DNA from: Parvibaculum sp.
GTDB lineage: Bacteria > Pseudomonadota > Alphaproteobacteria > Parvibaculales > Parvibaculaceae
DNA length: 64,000 nucleotides
Direction of reading: 5' to 3'
NCBI GenBank assembly: GCA_030649335.1
Contig: JAUSLL010000058.1
Span: forward strand, 62,001-126,000
Part shown: positions 54,244 through 64,000 of the stretch, in pieces
Numbering within the stretch: the stretch's first letter is position 1
How the letters are laid out: the number at the start of each line of letters is the position of its first letter
The notes under the pieces: generated by a model
Told to the model about the DNA's origin: nothing
Databases searched by the model: none
What the model saw: the letters and a program-made list of their open reading frames with translations, nothing else
Position numbers and translations under genes: made by a program

Positions 54244-56526
54244 ATGCCTTTTTTCAATAGCGACCCCGTGCCGCTCGCCCTTCTCGCGCTCGCCACCGTG
54301 CTCTTTCTCGGTGTCGAGGCCTGGCGGCGTGCCGCCTCGCGCGCCAAGCACCATGAAGCACAGGCAGGCAAGGCCGAAGCCGCGCTCGAAAATCTGCGCG
54401 ATGCGACATGGGAACTGGCTGACCGCGAGGAGCACTACCGCGATCTGATGAGCGCACAGGGCGAAGTGATCCTGCGTCAGGATCTCAAGCGCCGCGTCAT
54501 TTACGTCAACGACGTCTTCTGCGACACATTCGGGCGGAGTCGCGCCGATACGATCGGGCAGATTTTCATGCCCGATATTCCCGACGATGAAAGCCCGCGC
54601 CTGCTCGGTACATTCTCCGGCGGGACACATCCGCAGCGCGTGCGCTTTGACCAGCGCGTTGTGACCGTGAAGGGTCCGCGCTGGTTTGCCTGGGAAGAAT
54701 TTGCCATCCGCGACGATGACGGATCCTTGCGCGAGATCCATGTCGTCGGCACCGACATCACCGACCGCAAGGCGGTGGAAGAACGGCTGGCGGAAAGTCT
54801 CGACGAAGTGCAGGCGGCAAACCGCGCCAAGAGCCAGTTCCTCGCCGCCATGAGCCATGAAATCCGCACGCCCATGAATGGCGTGCTCGGCATGGCCGCG
54901 CTGTTGCTCGATACGCGCCTAACACCGGCGCAACGCACCTATGCCGAAGCGGTCAAGACCTCGGGCGAAGCGCTGCTCTCGATCATCAATGACATTCTCG
55001 ATTTTTCCAAAATCGAAGCGGGCAAAGTCGCGATCACCGAAGGGCCGCTGGATTTGCGCGGCACGCTCGAAAGCGTCTGTGAATTGCTATCACCGCGAGC
55101 CTTTGAAAAGAATCTCGAAATCATCGCTGAGATTGATCCGCAAATTCCGATGCGCCTCATGGGCGATGATGCACGCATCCGTCAGGTGCTGATCAATCTC
55201 GCAGGCAATGCGGTGAAATTTTCCATCGAAGGCGGCGTCATTCTGCGCGCGAGCCTCGACAGTTATTCCTATACGGACGATAAAGCCAATGTCGTGCTCG
55301 AAGTAGAAGACACAGGCATCGGGATTGCACCCGATGATGTGAAACTGATTTTCGAAGAATTCGCTCAGGCCGATCAGACCCACGCCCGCCGCTTTGAAGG
55401 CACAGGGCTGGGGCTTGCGATCAGCCGTCATCTGGTGACGGCCATGGGCGGCACGATCGAAGTTGAAAGCACATTGGGCAAGGGCTCGCTCTTTCGTGTG
55501 CGTCTGCCGCTTGAAGCGATTGAAACCTCAAGCCCGCGCCGCGCGACACTGACGGGTCAGCGTATTCTCGTGCTCGAAGACCGCCCCATTCTCGGCGCCT
55601 CGCTCGCCCGCTGTGCGACGCTTGCCGGTGCGCATGTGCAATGTGCGGTCAATAGTGCGGACATGCTGACACGGCTCAAGGAAGAGCCCTTTGACGTTGT
55701 GCTTGTGCCGATTGATACCACTGAAGGTCCCGGCAGCGACCTTGTGGCCCGCGCCCGTGGCATTGCCCCCGGCATTGACGCGCTGGTGCTGCTGCGCCCG
55801 CAGGACCGCGACCGTCTGCCTGCGCTGATCGGTCAGGAAGGCAATCCGGCAATTTTCCAGCGTCTGTTCGACGGCTATCTCGTGCGTCCGGTCCGCGCCT
55901 CCTCGCTCTTGCACCGGCTCGAAGCCTTGCAGTCGGGCACGCATAAGCGTCAAAACACGGATGCGGGGGCTGGCACATTCGACGAAGAAAAAATGCTGCT
56001 TGATCTGCGCAGTTATGCCCAGCGCGATGTCCGTGCGCCCGAAGCCGCGCTGCGGCCGGGACAAGCGCCAGCACCCGTGATGGCCGAATGGACAGCGAAG
56101 CTTAAAGTGCTGGTCGCCGAAGATAATGACATCAACGCGCTTCTCACCCGCACGCTGCTCGAACGCGACGGCCATCATGTGCGCATCGCGCGCAACGGCA
56201 AGGACGTGCTGGCGGCGCTCGCAGAACCTGACGGCAAGAGCTACGACATTGTGCTGATGGATCTGCATATGCCCGATATGGACGGGTTCGAGGCGACGCG
56301 GCATATCCGTGGCCTGTCCGATGAACGCTCAAGCCTGCCGATCATCGCGCTGACCGCCAATGCGATGGCGGATGATCGGCAGAAATGCCTCGCTGCCGGC
56401 ATGGATGACTATCTCTCAAAACCGGTGGCACCCGATGCGCTCGCCCGTATGCTCGCCACATGGTCGGGACGGCGCAGCGACATCGGCATGTCGCCCGCAG
56501 ATGCCCAGCACGCCAATCTCGCCTAG
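54244..56526 (+). CDS. Hybrid sensor histidine kinase with PAS and two receiver domains
   Basis: The 760-residue protein has a single membrane segment (about 9-26), a coiled-coil linker, a PAS domain (about 60-180), a HisKA domain with the phospho-acceptor His205 in [11 protein letters not shown], an HATPase domain (about 300-425; N box near [11 protein letters not shown] boxes [10 protein letters not shown] and GTGLGLAIS), then two receiver-like domains. The first (about 440-560) has ILVLEDRP but proline where the phosphorylatable aspartate should be (DVVLVPID) and RP instead of KP, so it is probably a pseudo-receiver. The second (about 618-735) is complete, with Asp673 in [12 protein letters not shown]. 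No partner regulator is adjacent. Confidence 0.92.
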   Translation: MPFFNSDPVPLALLALATVLFLGVEAWRRAASRAKHHEAQAGKAEAALENLRDATWELADREEHYRDLMSAQGEVILRQDLKRRVIYVNDVFCDTFGRSRADTIGQIFMPDIPDDESPRLLGTFSGGTHPQRVRFDQRVVTVKGPRWFAWEEFAIRDDDGSLREIHVVGTDITDRKAVEERLAESLDEVQAANRAKSQFLAAMSHEIRTPMNGVLGMAALLLDTRLTPAQRTYAEAVKTSGEALLSIINDILDFSKIEAGKVAITEGPLDLRGTLESVCELLSPRAFEKNLEIIAEIDPQIPMRLMGDDARIRQVLINLAGNAVKFSIEGGVILRASLDSYSYTDDKANVVLEVEDTGIGIAPDDVKLIFEEFAQADQTHARRFEGTGLGLAISRHLVTAMGGTIEVESTLGKGSLFRVRLPLEAIETSSPRRATLTGQRILVLEDRPILGASLARCATLAGAHVQCAVNSADMLTRLKEEPFDVVLVPIDTTEGPGSDLVARARGIAPGIDALVLLRPQDRDRLPALIGQEGNPAIFQRLFDGYLVRPVRASSLLHRLEALQSGTHKRQNTDAGAGTFDEEKMLLDLRSYAQRDVRAPEAALRPGQAPAPVMAEWTAKLKVLVAEDNDINALLTRTLLERDGHHVRIARNGKDVLAALAEPDGKSYDIVLMDLHMPDMDGFEATRHIRGLSDERSSLPIIALTANAMADDRQKCLAAGMDDYLSKPVAPDALARMLATWSGRRSDIGMSPADAQHANLA

Positions 56527-56564
56527 AGTGACGCGAAGCGATTCGCGGATGGGGAGAATTCAGC

Positions 56565-57926
56565 TTGGCAGACACCGGAAAGCAGATTTCATGGGGCATG
56601 CGTCTGGCTAAAGCCTGGGCGGTCTATACCGAACGTCGCCTTGTTATCATCCTGCTGTTGGGTTTTTCCTCCGGTCTGCCGCTTGCGCTGACAGGATCGA
56701 CACTGGCGCTGTGGATGCGCGACGAAGGCGTTGACCTCAAGACCATCGGTCTTTTTGCATTGGTCGGTCTGCCCTATTCGATCAAGTTTCTGTGGGCGCC
56801 TTTTGTTGATCACCTGCGCATACCGTATCTGACCCGTCTGCTTGGCCGCCGCCGGTCATGGCTTGTCCTGACGCAACTCGCGCTGGCGATGGCAGTGTTT
56901 TCGATGGGACTGGTGGACCCGAAATTGACGCCCTATCTGATGGCGCTTGCCGCTGTTGTCGTGGCCTTTATTTCGGCAACGCAGGACATCGTGATCGATG
57001 CCTTTCGTATCGAGAGCCTGCCGGAAGAAGAGCAAGCCGCCGCCATGGCCAATTTTGTTGCCGCCTATCGCGTCGCCATGCTTGTGGCAACCGGCGGTGC
57101 TGTCGGACTTGTGTCCTGGGTGCAGGCGAGCGGTGCGAACGCCGAAGCGGCATGGTCCTATGGCTATGCGGGTATGGCCGCGCTTGTCGGTATCGGCCTG
57201 ATCGCGTCATTCCTTGCCAAAGAACCAGACGTGCAACCGTCAGAGACGGCGGAGTCGGAGAGCTTCATCATACGCTTCCGCCATGCGGTCATTGATCCGT
57301 TCCTTGAATTTGCCCGCCGCCGTCAGTGGTTTGTCATTCTCGTTTTCATCATTTTCTTCAAGCTGGGCGACGCCTATGCCGGTCACCTTCTTGGGCCGTT
57401 TGCCATTGATTTGGGTTTTGAAAAAAGTGTCTATGCCGGCATCTCCTCCTCCGTTGGTCTGATTGCGGCCCTGTGTGGCGGCTATCTCGGCGGCTGGCTC
57501 GTCAATGCGGTCGGCCAGACCCGCGGGCTCTGGATCGGCGGCATCATGCAGATGCTCTCAAATCTTGTGTTCTGCTGGCTCGCCTTTGTCGGCCCCGTGC
57601 CCTCGGCGCTCGCTGTCGCCGTGGGCATTGAGAGTTTTACCGGCGGCATCGGAACGGTCGTTTTCGTTGGCTGGATTTCGAGCCTTTGCCGCATCAGATC
57701 ATTCACGGCCACACAGTTCGCTTTGCTTTCGGCCCTGTCGTCATTCGGGCGGACCTTCCTGTCGGCCAGCGGCGGGCAGGTGGCTGAAGTGGTCGGCTGG
57801 GTCTTTTTCTTCGGCGTCAGCACGCTTGTGGCTTTGCCTGGCCTCGCTTTGCTCTGGTGGCTGTCGCGTTCCAATGCCATTGAAGTGGACAGCGGGCAGA
57901 GCGCGGCAGTTAAATCGGCGTCATAA
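56565..57926 (+). CDS. ampG: AmpG-type MFS muropeptide permease
   Basis: The 453-residue protein has about 12-14 hydrophobic segments and the AmpG signatures: LGFSSGLPLALTGSTLALWMRDEGVDLKTIGLFALVGLPYSIKFLWAPFVD near the start and FISATQDIVIDAFRIESLPEEEQ near residue 140. AmpG imports anhydro-muropeptides from the periplasm for recycling and signals to beta-lactamase regulation in some bacteria. The first codon is TTG 56565 after GGGGAG; ATG 56592 is an alternative start. It follows the kinase gene by 38 bases. Confidence 0.9.
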   Translation: MADTGKQISWGMRLAKAWAVYTERRLVIILLLGFSSGLPLALTGSTLALWMRDEGVDLKTIGLFALVGLPYSIKFLWAPFVDHLRIPYLTRLLGRRRSWLVLTQLALAMAVFSMGLVDPKLTPYLMALAAVVVAFISATQDIVIDAFRIESLPEEEQAAAMANFVAAYRVAMLVATGGAVGLVSWVQASGANAEAAWSYGYAGMAALVGIGLIASFLAKEPDVQPSETAESESFIIRFRHAVIDPFLEFARRRQWFVILVFIIFFKLGDAYAGHLLGPFAIDLGFEKSVYAGISSSVGLIAALCGGYLGGWLVNAVGQTRGLWIGGIMQMLSNLVFCWLAFVGPVPSALAVAVGIESFTGGIGTVVFVGWISSLCRIRSFTATQFALLSALSSFGRTFLSASGGQVAEVVGWVFFFGVSTLVALPGLALLWWLSRSNAIEVDSGQSAAVKSAS

Positions 57927-58076
57927 AGCGCCGGTTGATTCCTGCATAAGCAGAAATACTATAATCCTTTCAATATGTTGCGGGTGTCACACAGGTGCCG
58001 CACAAATGCGCGACAAGGGGCCTCACGCACCCCGGCACCGGTTGGCATCGGCGCTTGTTAGTGAAAGGATAGCGCC

Positions 58077-59102
58077 ATGATGGGCCAGACCTTAATGGCC
58101 AAAGTAACACAGAACCGGCAACGCGCCGGTTTTGGTGGCGTGAGCTCCCGGAGTTTTGTTCCCGGTCTCGCGCTCTACACGGGGAGCGACCATATGACGG
58201 TGCCCGGCCTTGATGCCGACATCGCGCCAACGCATGGCCAGAAGGCAAAAGCGGCAACAGACGTTGCTGCGCCTGCTTCTGTGACCATGCCTATGAGCTT
58301 TGGCCGCAAAGGCACGCTCGAAGTGCTGATCGCAACGACGCCTGCCGAAATCGATGCGGCACAGGCGCTGCGCTATCATGTGTTCTACGAAGAAATGTCG
58401 GCGATACCCGATGAGACGACGCGCGCGACACGCCGCGACGCCGACCGCTTCGACGCCTTCTGCGATCATCTGCTGGTGATCGACCATGCGCTGACCGGCG
58501 GCGAGGAGGGCGGACCGTTCCGCCCCGAAGCAGTTGTCGGCTGCTATCGCCTGCTGCGCCAGTCGGTCGCCAATCAGAACGGCGGCTTTTATACAGCCAG
58601 CGAATTCGAGATCGAGCCTTTGCTGAAGCGTGCCGGTCCCGACATGCAGTTTCTGGAGCTTGGCCGCTCCTGCGTGCTGCCGCCTTATCGCAATCGCCCG
58701 ACGGTCGAGCTTCTGTGGCACGGCATTGCCAATTATGTGGCAAGCCGCAATCTCGATGTGATGTTCGGCTGTGCGAGTTTCGAGACAACGGATCCTGCGT
58801 CCATCGCGATCCCGCTGTCCTATCTCTATCATTTCCACATGGCGCCGGACGACTGGCATGTGCGCGCTCTGCCCGACCGTTTCGTCGAGATGAACCTTCT
58901 GCCCAAGGACGAAATCAACCCGCGCCATGCCTGGCGCATGTTGCCGCCCATGATCAAAGGTTATGTGCGCGCGGGCTGCTATATCGGCGACGGCGCGGTG
59001 ATCGACCGTCAGTTCGGCACGACAGACGTGCTGATCCTGTTTCCCGTGGCGCAAATCTCAGAACGCTATGCCACCAAGTTCGGTTCTACGCCGAACAGTT
59101 GA
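58077..59102 (+). CDS. olsB: L-ornithine N(alpha)-acyltransferase, ornithine-lipid synthesis
   Basis: OlsB attaches a 3-hydroxyacyl chain to ornithine, the first step to ornithine lipids. The GNAT-like core is recognised from LEVLIATTPAEIDAAQALRYHVFYEEM, EAVVGCYRLLRQ, FLELGRSCVLPPYRNRPTVELLWHGIANYVASRNLDVMFGCASFETTDP and the FNLLPKDEINPRHAWRMLPPMIKGYVRAGCYIGDGAVID segment. The length of 341 residues is longer than typical OlsB (about 290) because of a poorly conserved 65-residue N terminus. OlsA is not in the window. No convincing phosphate-starvation (Pho) box was found upstream, although OlsB is often phosphate-regulated. Confidence 0.9.
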   Translation: MMGQTLMAKVTQNRQRAGFGGVSSRSFVPGLALYTGSDHMTVPGLDADIAPTHGQKAKAATDVAAPASVTMPMSFGRKGTLEVLIATTPAEIDAAQALRYHVFYEEMSAIPDETTRATRRDADRFDAFCDHLLVIDHALTGGEEGGPFRPEAVVGCYRLLRQSVANQNGGFYTASEFEIEPLLKRAGPDMQFLELGRSCVLPPYRNRPTVELLWHGIANYVASRNLDVMFGCASFETTDPASIAIPLSYLYHFHMAPDDWHVRALPDRFVEMNLLPKDEINPRHAWRMLPPMIKGYVRAGCYIGDGAVIDRQFGTTDVLILFPVAQISERYATKFGSTPNS

Positions 59103-59104
59103 AT

Positions 59105-59548
59105 TCATTTAACCGTGATCGTCACGACCTCGGAGACGAGCGGCGGGTTATGCGGCACATGGTTCGCGTCGCCCATCATCAGTTGCAACGTATGTTTGCC
59201 GGGTGCGAGCGTGACGGTTGTTTCCGTCTGACCGCCGCCGAAATGTACATGCTGGTCATCGGCTGCGATCGCATAGTCGAGGTCTTCGCCGGACGGTGCG
59301 GGCGTATCAATCAGCAAATGATGATGGCCGGTCTTGGGTTTCTCGATGCCTGCGGGTGCGACGCCCATGCCCTTTAAGCCGAAGATGACAGTGACGGGAC
59401 TTTTGACGGTCGCGCCATTGGCAGGCGAGACAATGTAGGCCGCAGCGCCGTCAGGCCATGTGTGGGCGGCATGATCTTCCGCTTGTGCAGCGAGGCTCAC
59501 ACCCGCGACAAGGGCGAGTGCCAGAACAGTTGATTTGAAAAACGCCAT
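59105..59548 (-). CDS. DUF4399 periplasmic protein
   Basis: A signal peptide (cleavage probably after AAQA near residue 22) is followed by a DUF4399 domain: AYIVSPANGATVKSPVTVIFGLKGMGVAPAGIEKPKTGHHHLLID, then ADDQHVHFGGGQTETTVTLAPGKHTLQLMMGDANHVPH. The histidine-rich HHHLL and QHVHFG motifs suggest metal binding, as proposed for this family. The frame runs to 59608, but ATG 59548 starts directly at the signal peptide. It converges on olsB with two bases between their stops. Confidence 0.85.
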   Translation of the reverse strand: MAFFKSTVLALALVAGVSLAAQAEDHAAHTWPDGAAAYIVSPANGATVKSPVTVIFGLKGMGVAPAGIEKPKTGHHHLLIDTPAPSGEDLDYAIAADDQHVHFGGGQTETTVTLAPGKHTLQLMMGDANHVPHNPPLVSEVVTITVK

Positions 59549-59611
59549 GATGATCCCTTCCGCAAAATTCAGAAGGGACATCATGGGGATGAGCCGCGCG
59601 AGGAGCAAGCC

Positions 59612-61876
59612 TCAGCGGTCGAGATTGTAAGCGGCAATCGCGGCGAGGTTGACGAGTTCGGACACATTGGCGCCGATGGGTGCAATTTGGACCGAACGCT
59701 TGAGGCCCACAAGCAGCGGGCCGACAAGTGTGGACTGGCCGAGTTCCTTCAGCAGCTTTGTCGAAATAGCGGCTGAATGGATCGCAGGCATAATCAGCAC
59801 ATTGGCCGTGTCGCTCAAACGGCAGAAGGGATAGTTCGCCATAGCTTCGCGCGATAAGGCAACGTCGGCTGCCATTTCGCCGTCGTACTCGAAATCCACA
59901 TGGCGGGCATCGAGAATGCCAACCGCTTCGCGAAGACGTTCGGAACGTTCATGCATCGGATTGCCGAAAGTGGATGACGAAAGCATCGCAACGCGGGGCT
60001 CATAGCCCAAGCGACGGGCAACGTCTGCCGCCGAGATTGCAATATCAGCAAGTTCTTCAGCGGTCGGCATCTCATGCACATTGGTGTCGGCGACGAGCAC
60101 CGTCTGATTGCGCGAGACAACAAGCGTCACACCGATGACGCGGCGGCCTTCGATGGGGTCGATGACTTTGAGCACGTCTTCAAGCGCGACAGCATAATTG
60201 CGCGTTGTGCCGGTGATCATCGCATCCGCGTCACCCATTTCGACCATGCAGGCTGAAAAGATATTGCGGTCATTGTTCACAAGACGTGTGCAGTCGCGGG
60301 GCAGGAAGCCCTGGCGTTGCAAACGCTTGTAGAGGAAATCGGCATAGTCGCTCGCGCGATCAGTGTTGCGCGCGTTGCGGATGTCGAGGTCCGTATTGGG
60401 GTCAAGACCGATGTCGCGCAATGTGTCGCGCACCTGCGCTTCGCGCCCGACAAGGATCGGATGACCGAGACCTGAATCGCGGAAGGTGATGGCAGCACGG
60501 ATCACGCGTTCTTCTTCGCCTTCGGCAAAGACAACGCGCTTGGGATCGCGGCGGACCTTATCGACGATGACCTGCAACATGCCTGCGGTCGGCGACAGAC
60601 GCGCGGAGAGCTGGTTCTTGTAGGCGTCCATATCGACGATCGGATGACGCGCGACGCCAGAGTCCATCGCGGCTTTTGCGACAGCGGGCGGAATTTCGCG
60701 GATCAAACGCGGGTCGAACGGCACAGGAATAATATATTGCGGGCCGAAACGCGGACGCTCGCCCTGATAAGCGGCGGCGACTTCGTCAGGCACGTCTTCG
60801 CGCGCGAGTTTGGCAATGGCCTCAGCGCAGGCAATCTTCATATCCTCGTTGATCGAGGTCGCGCGCACGTCAAGCGCGCCGCGGAAGATGTAAGGAAAGC
60901 CCAACACGTTGTTGACCTGATTGGGATAGTCCGACCGGCCCGTCGCGACAATCGCGTCGTCACGGATGGCGGCAACTTCTTCAGGTGTGATTTCCGGATC
61001 AGGATTGGCCATCGCAAAAATGATCGGATTGGCCGCCATCGACTTGATCATCTTGGGCGTGAGCGCGCCTTTGGCCGAGAGGCCGAGTACAACGTCGGCA
61101 CCGACCATCGCGTCTTCGAGCGTGCGGGCGGTTGTTGCAATCGCATGCGCCGACTTCCACTGGTTCATGCCTTCGGCACGGCCCTGATAGATGACGCCCT
61201 TGGTGTCGCACAAAAGCGCGTTCTCATGCGGCAGGCCCATGGCCTTGATGAGCTCAAGGCAGGCGATGCCCGCCGAGCCCGCACCATTGACGACGACTTT
61301 GGTGTCTTTGATGTCGCGGCCGGTGAGGAACAGCGCATTGATGAGACCGGCGGCTGTGATGATCGCGGTGCCGTGCTGGTCGTCATGGAAAACGGGAATG
61401 TTCATCATCTCGCGCAAGCGGCTTTCGATGATGAAGCAATCGGGCGCGGAAATGTCTTCGAGATTAATGCCGCCGAAAGAAGGCCCGAGATAGCGCACAG
61501 CGCCGATGAATTCGTCCACGTTCTTGGTATCAACTTCAAGATCGATGCAATCGACGTCGGCAAAACGCTTAAAGAGGACAGCCTTGCCCTCCATGACGGG
61601 CTTGGAGGCCAGAGCGCCGAGATCGCCGAGACCGAGAATGGCCGTGCCGTTGGAAATCACGGCGACCATATTGCCCTTGGTCGTATATTCGTAGGCCGCG
61701 TCGGGGTTTTCCGCGATGGCGCGCACAGGCACCGCAACACCAGGGCTATAGGCAAGCGCCAGATCGTGCTGGGTTGCCATTGGCTTGGTCGGGTTGATTT
61801 CGAGTTTGCCGGGCTTTCCCATCGAGTGGAAAAGCAGGGCTTCTTCGTCGGTAATCTGGCGGCGCTTCTTGCTCAT
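59612..61876 (-). CDS. maeB: NADP-dependent malic enzyme with C-terminal phosphotransacetylase-like domain
   Basis: The 754-residue protein is a large-form malic enzyme. The N-terminal domain (about 1-420) has LAYSPGVAVPVRAI, the catalytic ENPDAAYEYTTKGNMVAVISNGTAILGLGD stretch and the NAD(P) loop VVNGAGSAGIACLEL. The C-terminal part (about 430-754) resembles phosphate acetyltransferase (VIRAAITFRDSGLGHPILVGRE, AMITGTTRNYAVALEDVLKVI), which is thought to be regulatory in these enzymes. It converts malate to pyruvate. It is divergent from mutS with 198 bases between, an arrangement seen in rhizobia. Confidence 0.95.
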   Translation of the reverse strand: MSKKRRQITDEEALLFHSMGKPGKLEINPTKPMATQHDLALAYSPGVAVPVRAIAENPDAAYEYTTKGNMVAVISNGTAILGLGDLGALASKPVMEGKAVLFKRFADVDCIDLEVDTKNVDEFIGAVRYLGPSFGGINLEDISAPDCFIIESRLREMMNIPVFHDDQHGTAIITAAGLINALFLTGRDIKDTKVVVNGAGSAGIACLELIKAMGLPHENALLCDTKGVIYQGRAEGMNQWKSAHAIATTARTLEDAMVGADVVLGLSAKGALTPKMIKSMAANPIIFAMANPDPEITPEEVAAIRDDAIVATGRSDYPNQVNNVLGFPYIFRGALDVRATSINEDMKIACAEAIAKLAREDVPDEVAAAYQGERPRFGPQYIIPVPFDPRLIREIPPAVAKAAMDSGVARHPIVDMDAYKNQLSARLSPTAGMLQVIVDKVRRDPKRVVFAEGEEERVIRAAITFRDSGLGHPILVGREAQVRDTLRDIGLDPNTDLDIRNARNTDRASDYADFLYKRLQRQGFLPRDCTRLVNNDRNIFSACMVEMGDADAMITGTTRNYAVALEDVLKVIDPIEGRRVIGVTLVVSRNQTVLVADTNVHEMPTAEELADIAISAADVARRLGYEPRVAMLSSSTFGNPMHERSERLREAVGILDARHVDFEYDGEMAADVALSREAMANYPFCRLSDTANVLIMPAIHSAAISTKLLKELGQSTLVGPLLVGLKRSVQIAPIGANVSELVNLAAIAAYNLDR

Positions 61877-62074
61877 GATCTCTTGAATTCAGAAGGGGCG
61901 GGGTCCGGGACCGGGTGCCCAAAGTTGTCCACAGGGGCAGAGCGGCGTTTTTATGCCGCGCGCCCTTGAGATACAAGGGGGAGCGCCATTTTCCGGCCAT
62001 TTGGAGGCGATCTGCGGCGCTTTTCTGTTAGTCTGCGGCACTTCGCCCATCAAACCCGATCTGATCCCGCACCC

Positions 62075-64000
62075 ATGCCTGACACATCTGAAACGCCAGA
62101 CGCTGCACAGCCCGCCATTCCGGCGGATGCGACCCCTATGATGGCGCAATATCTGGAGATCAAGCAGGCCCATGCCGACGCGATCCTCTTCTACCGGATG
62201 GGCGATTTCTACGAGATGTTCTTTGGCGACGCCGTCAAAGCCGCAGAAACCCTGTCGATTGCGCTGACCAAGCGCGGCAAGCATTTGGGGCAAGACATCG
62301 CCATGTGCGGTGTGCCGGTGCATTCGCACGACGCTTATCTGGAACGCCTGATCCGCGCCGGCCACAAGGTCGCGGTCTGCGAACAAATGGAAGACCCGGC
62401 GGAAGCCAAAAAACGGGGCGGCAAATCCGTGGTGCGCCGCGCGGTCGTCCGTCTTGTGACACCCGGCACGCTGACCGAAGACACGCTGCTGAGCGCGCGG
62501 TCGCATAATTATCTCGCCAGCCTTGCGCGGCTGGCGTCCGGCAGCGCCATCGGCCTTGCCTGGACAGATGTCTCGACCGGCGATTTCGCCGTGATGGCGG
62601 TCGAGCCTGCCGCCTTGGGGGCGGAACTTGCCCGTCTTGATCCCGGTGAAATCATTTTGGCCGACAGCCTGCTTGCCGACGAGACGCTCGCCCCTCTGTT
62701 TGATGCGCATCGCAATGCGCTGACGAACCTGCCTTCATCGCGCTTTGATTCCACCGCCGGTGAGCGCCGTCTCAACGCCCATCTTGGCGTCGGGGCGCTC
62801 GACGGGTTCGGCACATTCTCAAAGCCTGAAATCGCTGCCATGGGTGCGCTTCTCGATTACGTGGAACTCACGCAGGTCGGGCGCATGCCGGCCCTGTCGC
62901 GGCCTCAACAGGTGACGACCGGCGCGACCATGCAGATCGACGCGGCGACGCGGGCGAACCTTGAACTTGTGAAAACGCTGAAAGGCGAAACGCGCGGCTC
63001 GCTCTTTGATGTGATCGACCGCACGGTGACGGGCGCAGGCGCACGCGAACTCGGTGCAAGATTGACCGCACCGCTCACCGACCCCGTCGCCATCAACGCG
63101 CGGCTGGACGCGGTGGAATGGGGGCTTGAGGCGCGGGGCCTGCGCAGTGAACTCCGCCAGCATTTGAAAGCCGCTCCCGATATGGCGCGAGCGCTGTCGC
63201 GGCTATCGCTCGAACGCGGGGGCCCGCGCGATCTCGCCGCCATCCGCGACGGACTTGCGGCATCGCACATGCTTGCTGCCGCGCTCGATCAGGCGCCGCA
63301 GACTTTGCTGCCGCTGCCCGATGACATCAAAGCGATTGCATATGCCTTGCGCGGTGCGGGGTCCACATTGCGGGCGCGGCTCACAGAGGTTCTGTCGGAA
63401 AACCTGCCCTTGTTGGCGCGCGACGGCGGCTTCATCGCCAAAGGTGTTTCCGCGCCGCTCGATGAACACCGGATGCTGCGCGATGAAAGCCGGAAACTCA
63501 TTGCCGGATTACAGACGAAATATGTAAGCGACACGGGCGTCAGCTCGTTGAAAGTCCGGCACAATAACGTGTTGGGTTTCTACATCGAAGTGAGCCCGAA
63601 AAACGCCGATGCGCTGATGCAATCCGACGCCTATATCCATCGCCAGACTTTGGCCAATGCCGTGCGCTTCACGACGCCGGAACTAGCCGAACTTGCCAGC
63701 CGCATTGCGGATGCGGGCGCGCAGGTGCTGGCGCAGGAATTGGCGCTCTATGATGAACTGGTCGCCGCAACACTTGAATGTGCGGCAGGAATTTCAGCCG
63801 CTGCATTGAAGCTCGGTGAAGCAGACGCGTTGCTCGCTTTGTCCGAACTTGCCGCCGAATGCCGCTATCGTCGCCCGCTTGTGGATAGCGGTTTGAGCTT
63901 CACAATCAAAGGCGGGCGGCACCCCGTCGTTGAAGCCGCATTGTTGCGCGATGCCTCTCCGCATCCTTTCGTGCCCAATGATTGCGACCTGACGGAGAAA
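62075..64000 (+). CDS. mutS: DNA mismatch repair protein MutS, 3' truncated by window
   Basis: The frame is open from ATG 62075 to the window end (642 codons). MutS binds mismatches and starts repair. The mismatch-binding motif DFYEMFF in ILFYRMGDFYEMFFGDAV is present, with the connector, core and clamp regions following (VCEQMEDPAEAK, AHLGVGALDGFGTF, KVRHNNVLGFYIEVSPKNAD). The visible part stops at FVPNDCDLTE, just before the ATPase Walker A motif, so the nucleotide-binding domain lies outside. A 25-residue N-terminal extension precedes the family start. The frame is clean and shows no interruption. Confidence 0.95.
   Translation, partial: MPDTSETPDAAQPAIPADATPMMAQYLEIKQAHADAILFYRMGDFYEMFFGDAVKAAETLSIALTKRGKHLGQDIAMCGVPVHSHDAYLERLIRAGHKVAVCEQMEDPAEAKKRGGKSVVRRAVVRLVTPGTLTEDTLLSARSHNYLASLARLASGSAIGLAWTDVSTGDFAVMAVEPAALGAELARLDPGEIILADSLLADETLAPLFDAHRNALTNLPSSRFDSTAGERRLNAHLGVGALDGFGTFSKPEIAAMGALLDYVELTQVGRMPALSRPQQVTTGATMQIDAATRANLELVKTLKGETRGSLFDVIDRTVTGAGARELGARLTAPLTDPVAINARLDAVEWGLEARGLRSELRQHLKAAPDMARALSRLSLERGGPRDLAAIRDGLAASHMLAAALDQAPQTLLPLPDDIKAIAYALRGAGSTLRARLTEVLSENLPLLARDGGFIAKGVSAPLDEHRMLRDESRKLIAGLQTKYVSDTGVSSLKVRHNNVLGFYIEVSPKNADALMQSDAYIHRQTLANAVRFTTPELAELASRIADAGAQVLAQELALYDELVAATLECAAGISAAALKLGEADALLALSELAAECRYRRPLVDSGLSFTIKGGRHPVVEAALLRDASPHPFVPNDCDLTEK

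Noticed and set aside
57927-58076. Pho box or riboswitch upstream of olsB
   Set aside because: The spacer contains TGTCACACAG but not two properly spaced CTGTCAT-like half-sites, and no conserved RNA motif was recognised.
60644-61969. Long plus-strand frame (441 codons) opposite maeB
   Set aside because: It lies wholly antisense to a clear malic enzyme, has the residue bias expected of a GC-rich shadow frame (Arg, Gly, His rich) and no ribosome site.

Overview
The window reads as chromosome from a GC-rich alphaproteobacterium, most likely in or near the Hyphomicrobiales (Rhizobiales). Supporting points are the gene orders maf-aroE-coaE-dnaQ, hslV-hslU next to hisB-(DUF2628)-hisH-hisA-hisF-hisE-coaA, hrcA-grpE opposite rph-rdgB-hemW, and maeB beside mutS, together with an OlsB-type ornithine lipid enzyme. 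Most host genes end in TGA. No rRNA and no CRISPR array were seen.

Layout: 1-2.5 kb holds maf (5' cut), aroE, coaE, dnaQ. 2.5-7 kb holds secB and fxsA (minus strand), then a Tim44-like protein, mltA, an Smr protein and an XRE regulator. 7-9.3 kb holds hslVU and an unlisted 54-codon gene. 9.7-17.5 kb is the histidine cluster with a CYTH-CHAD protein and a pentapeptide-repeat protein inside it, ending in coaA. 17.5-22.4 kb holds a PfkB kinase, a small methyltransferase, an EI24 protein, nth, gpmA and dapB. 22.5-27.5 kb holds an OprP-type porin and dnaK-dnaJ with a heat-shock-type promoter. 27.5-33.2 kb holds a Sel1 lipoprotein, an AlkB-like oxygenase, an NnrU protein, a sulfatase, grpE and hrcA. 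33.4-36 kb holds rph, rdgB, hemW. 35.9-42 kb is an envelope block: ydbH-ynbE-ydbL, then lpoA / rsmI-yraN-BON lipoprotein. 42-46 kb holds a SirB1 protein, marC, gshB, a dipeptidase and a small lipoprotein.

46.1-53.5 kb is the accessory region. It holds two different IS1595-family elements. The first (46136-48718) is intact: 26-bp perfect terminal inverted repeats, an 8-bp target duplication, a transposase and three passenger genes (two membrane proteins and a GIY-YIG-like protein). The second lies inside comM and carries a transposase, a divergent DUF6471-type gene with repeated operator-like sites, several passenger genes and a complete tRNA gene. This tRNA has a leucine-type body, but its anticodon reads UUA, which would decode the ochre stop codon UAA. 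It has its own terminator and an encoded CCA, so it looks usable. Directly downstream, two passenger genes lie in one frame separated by a single UAA. The second element has the 5' half of comM on one side and the 3' part of a cytochrome c gene on the other, so this locus is also a rearrangement point.

53.5-64 kb returns to host genes: a hybrid histidine kinase, AmpG, OlsB, a DUF4399 protein, maeB and mutS (cut by the window end). Identifications rest on reading motifs, lengths and gene order only; no database search was run.
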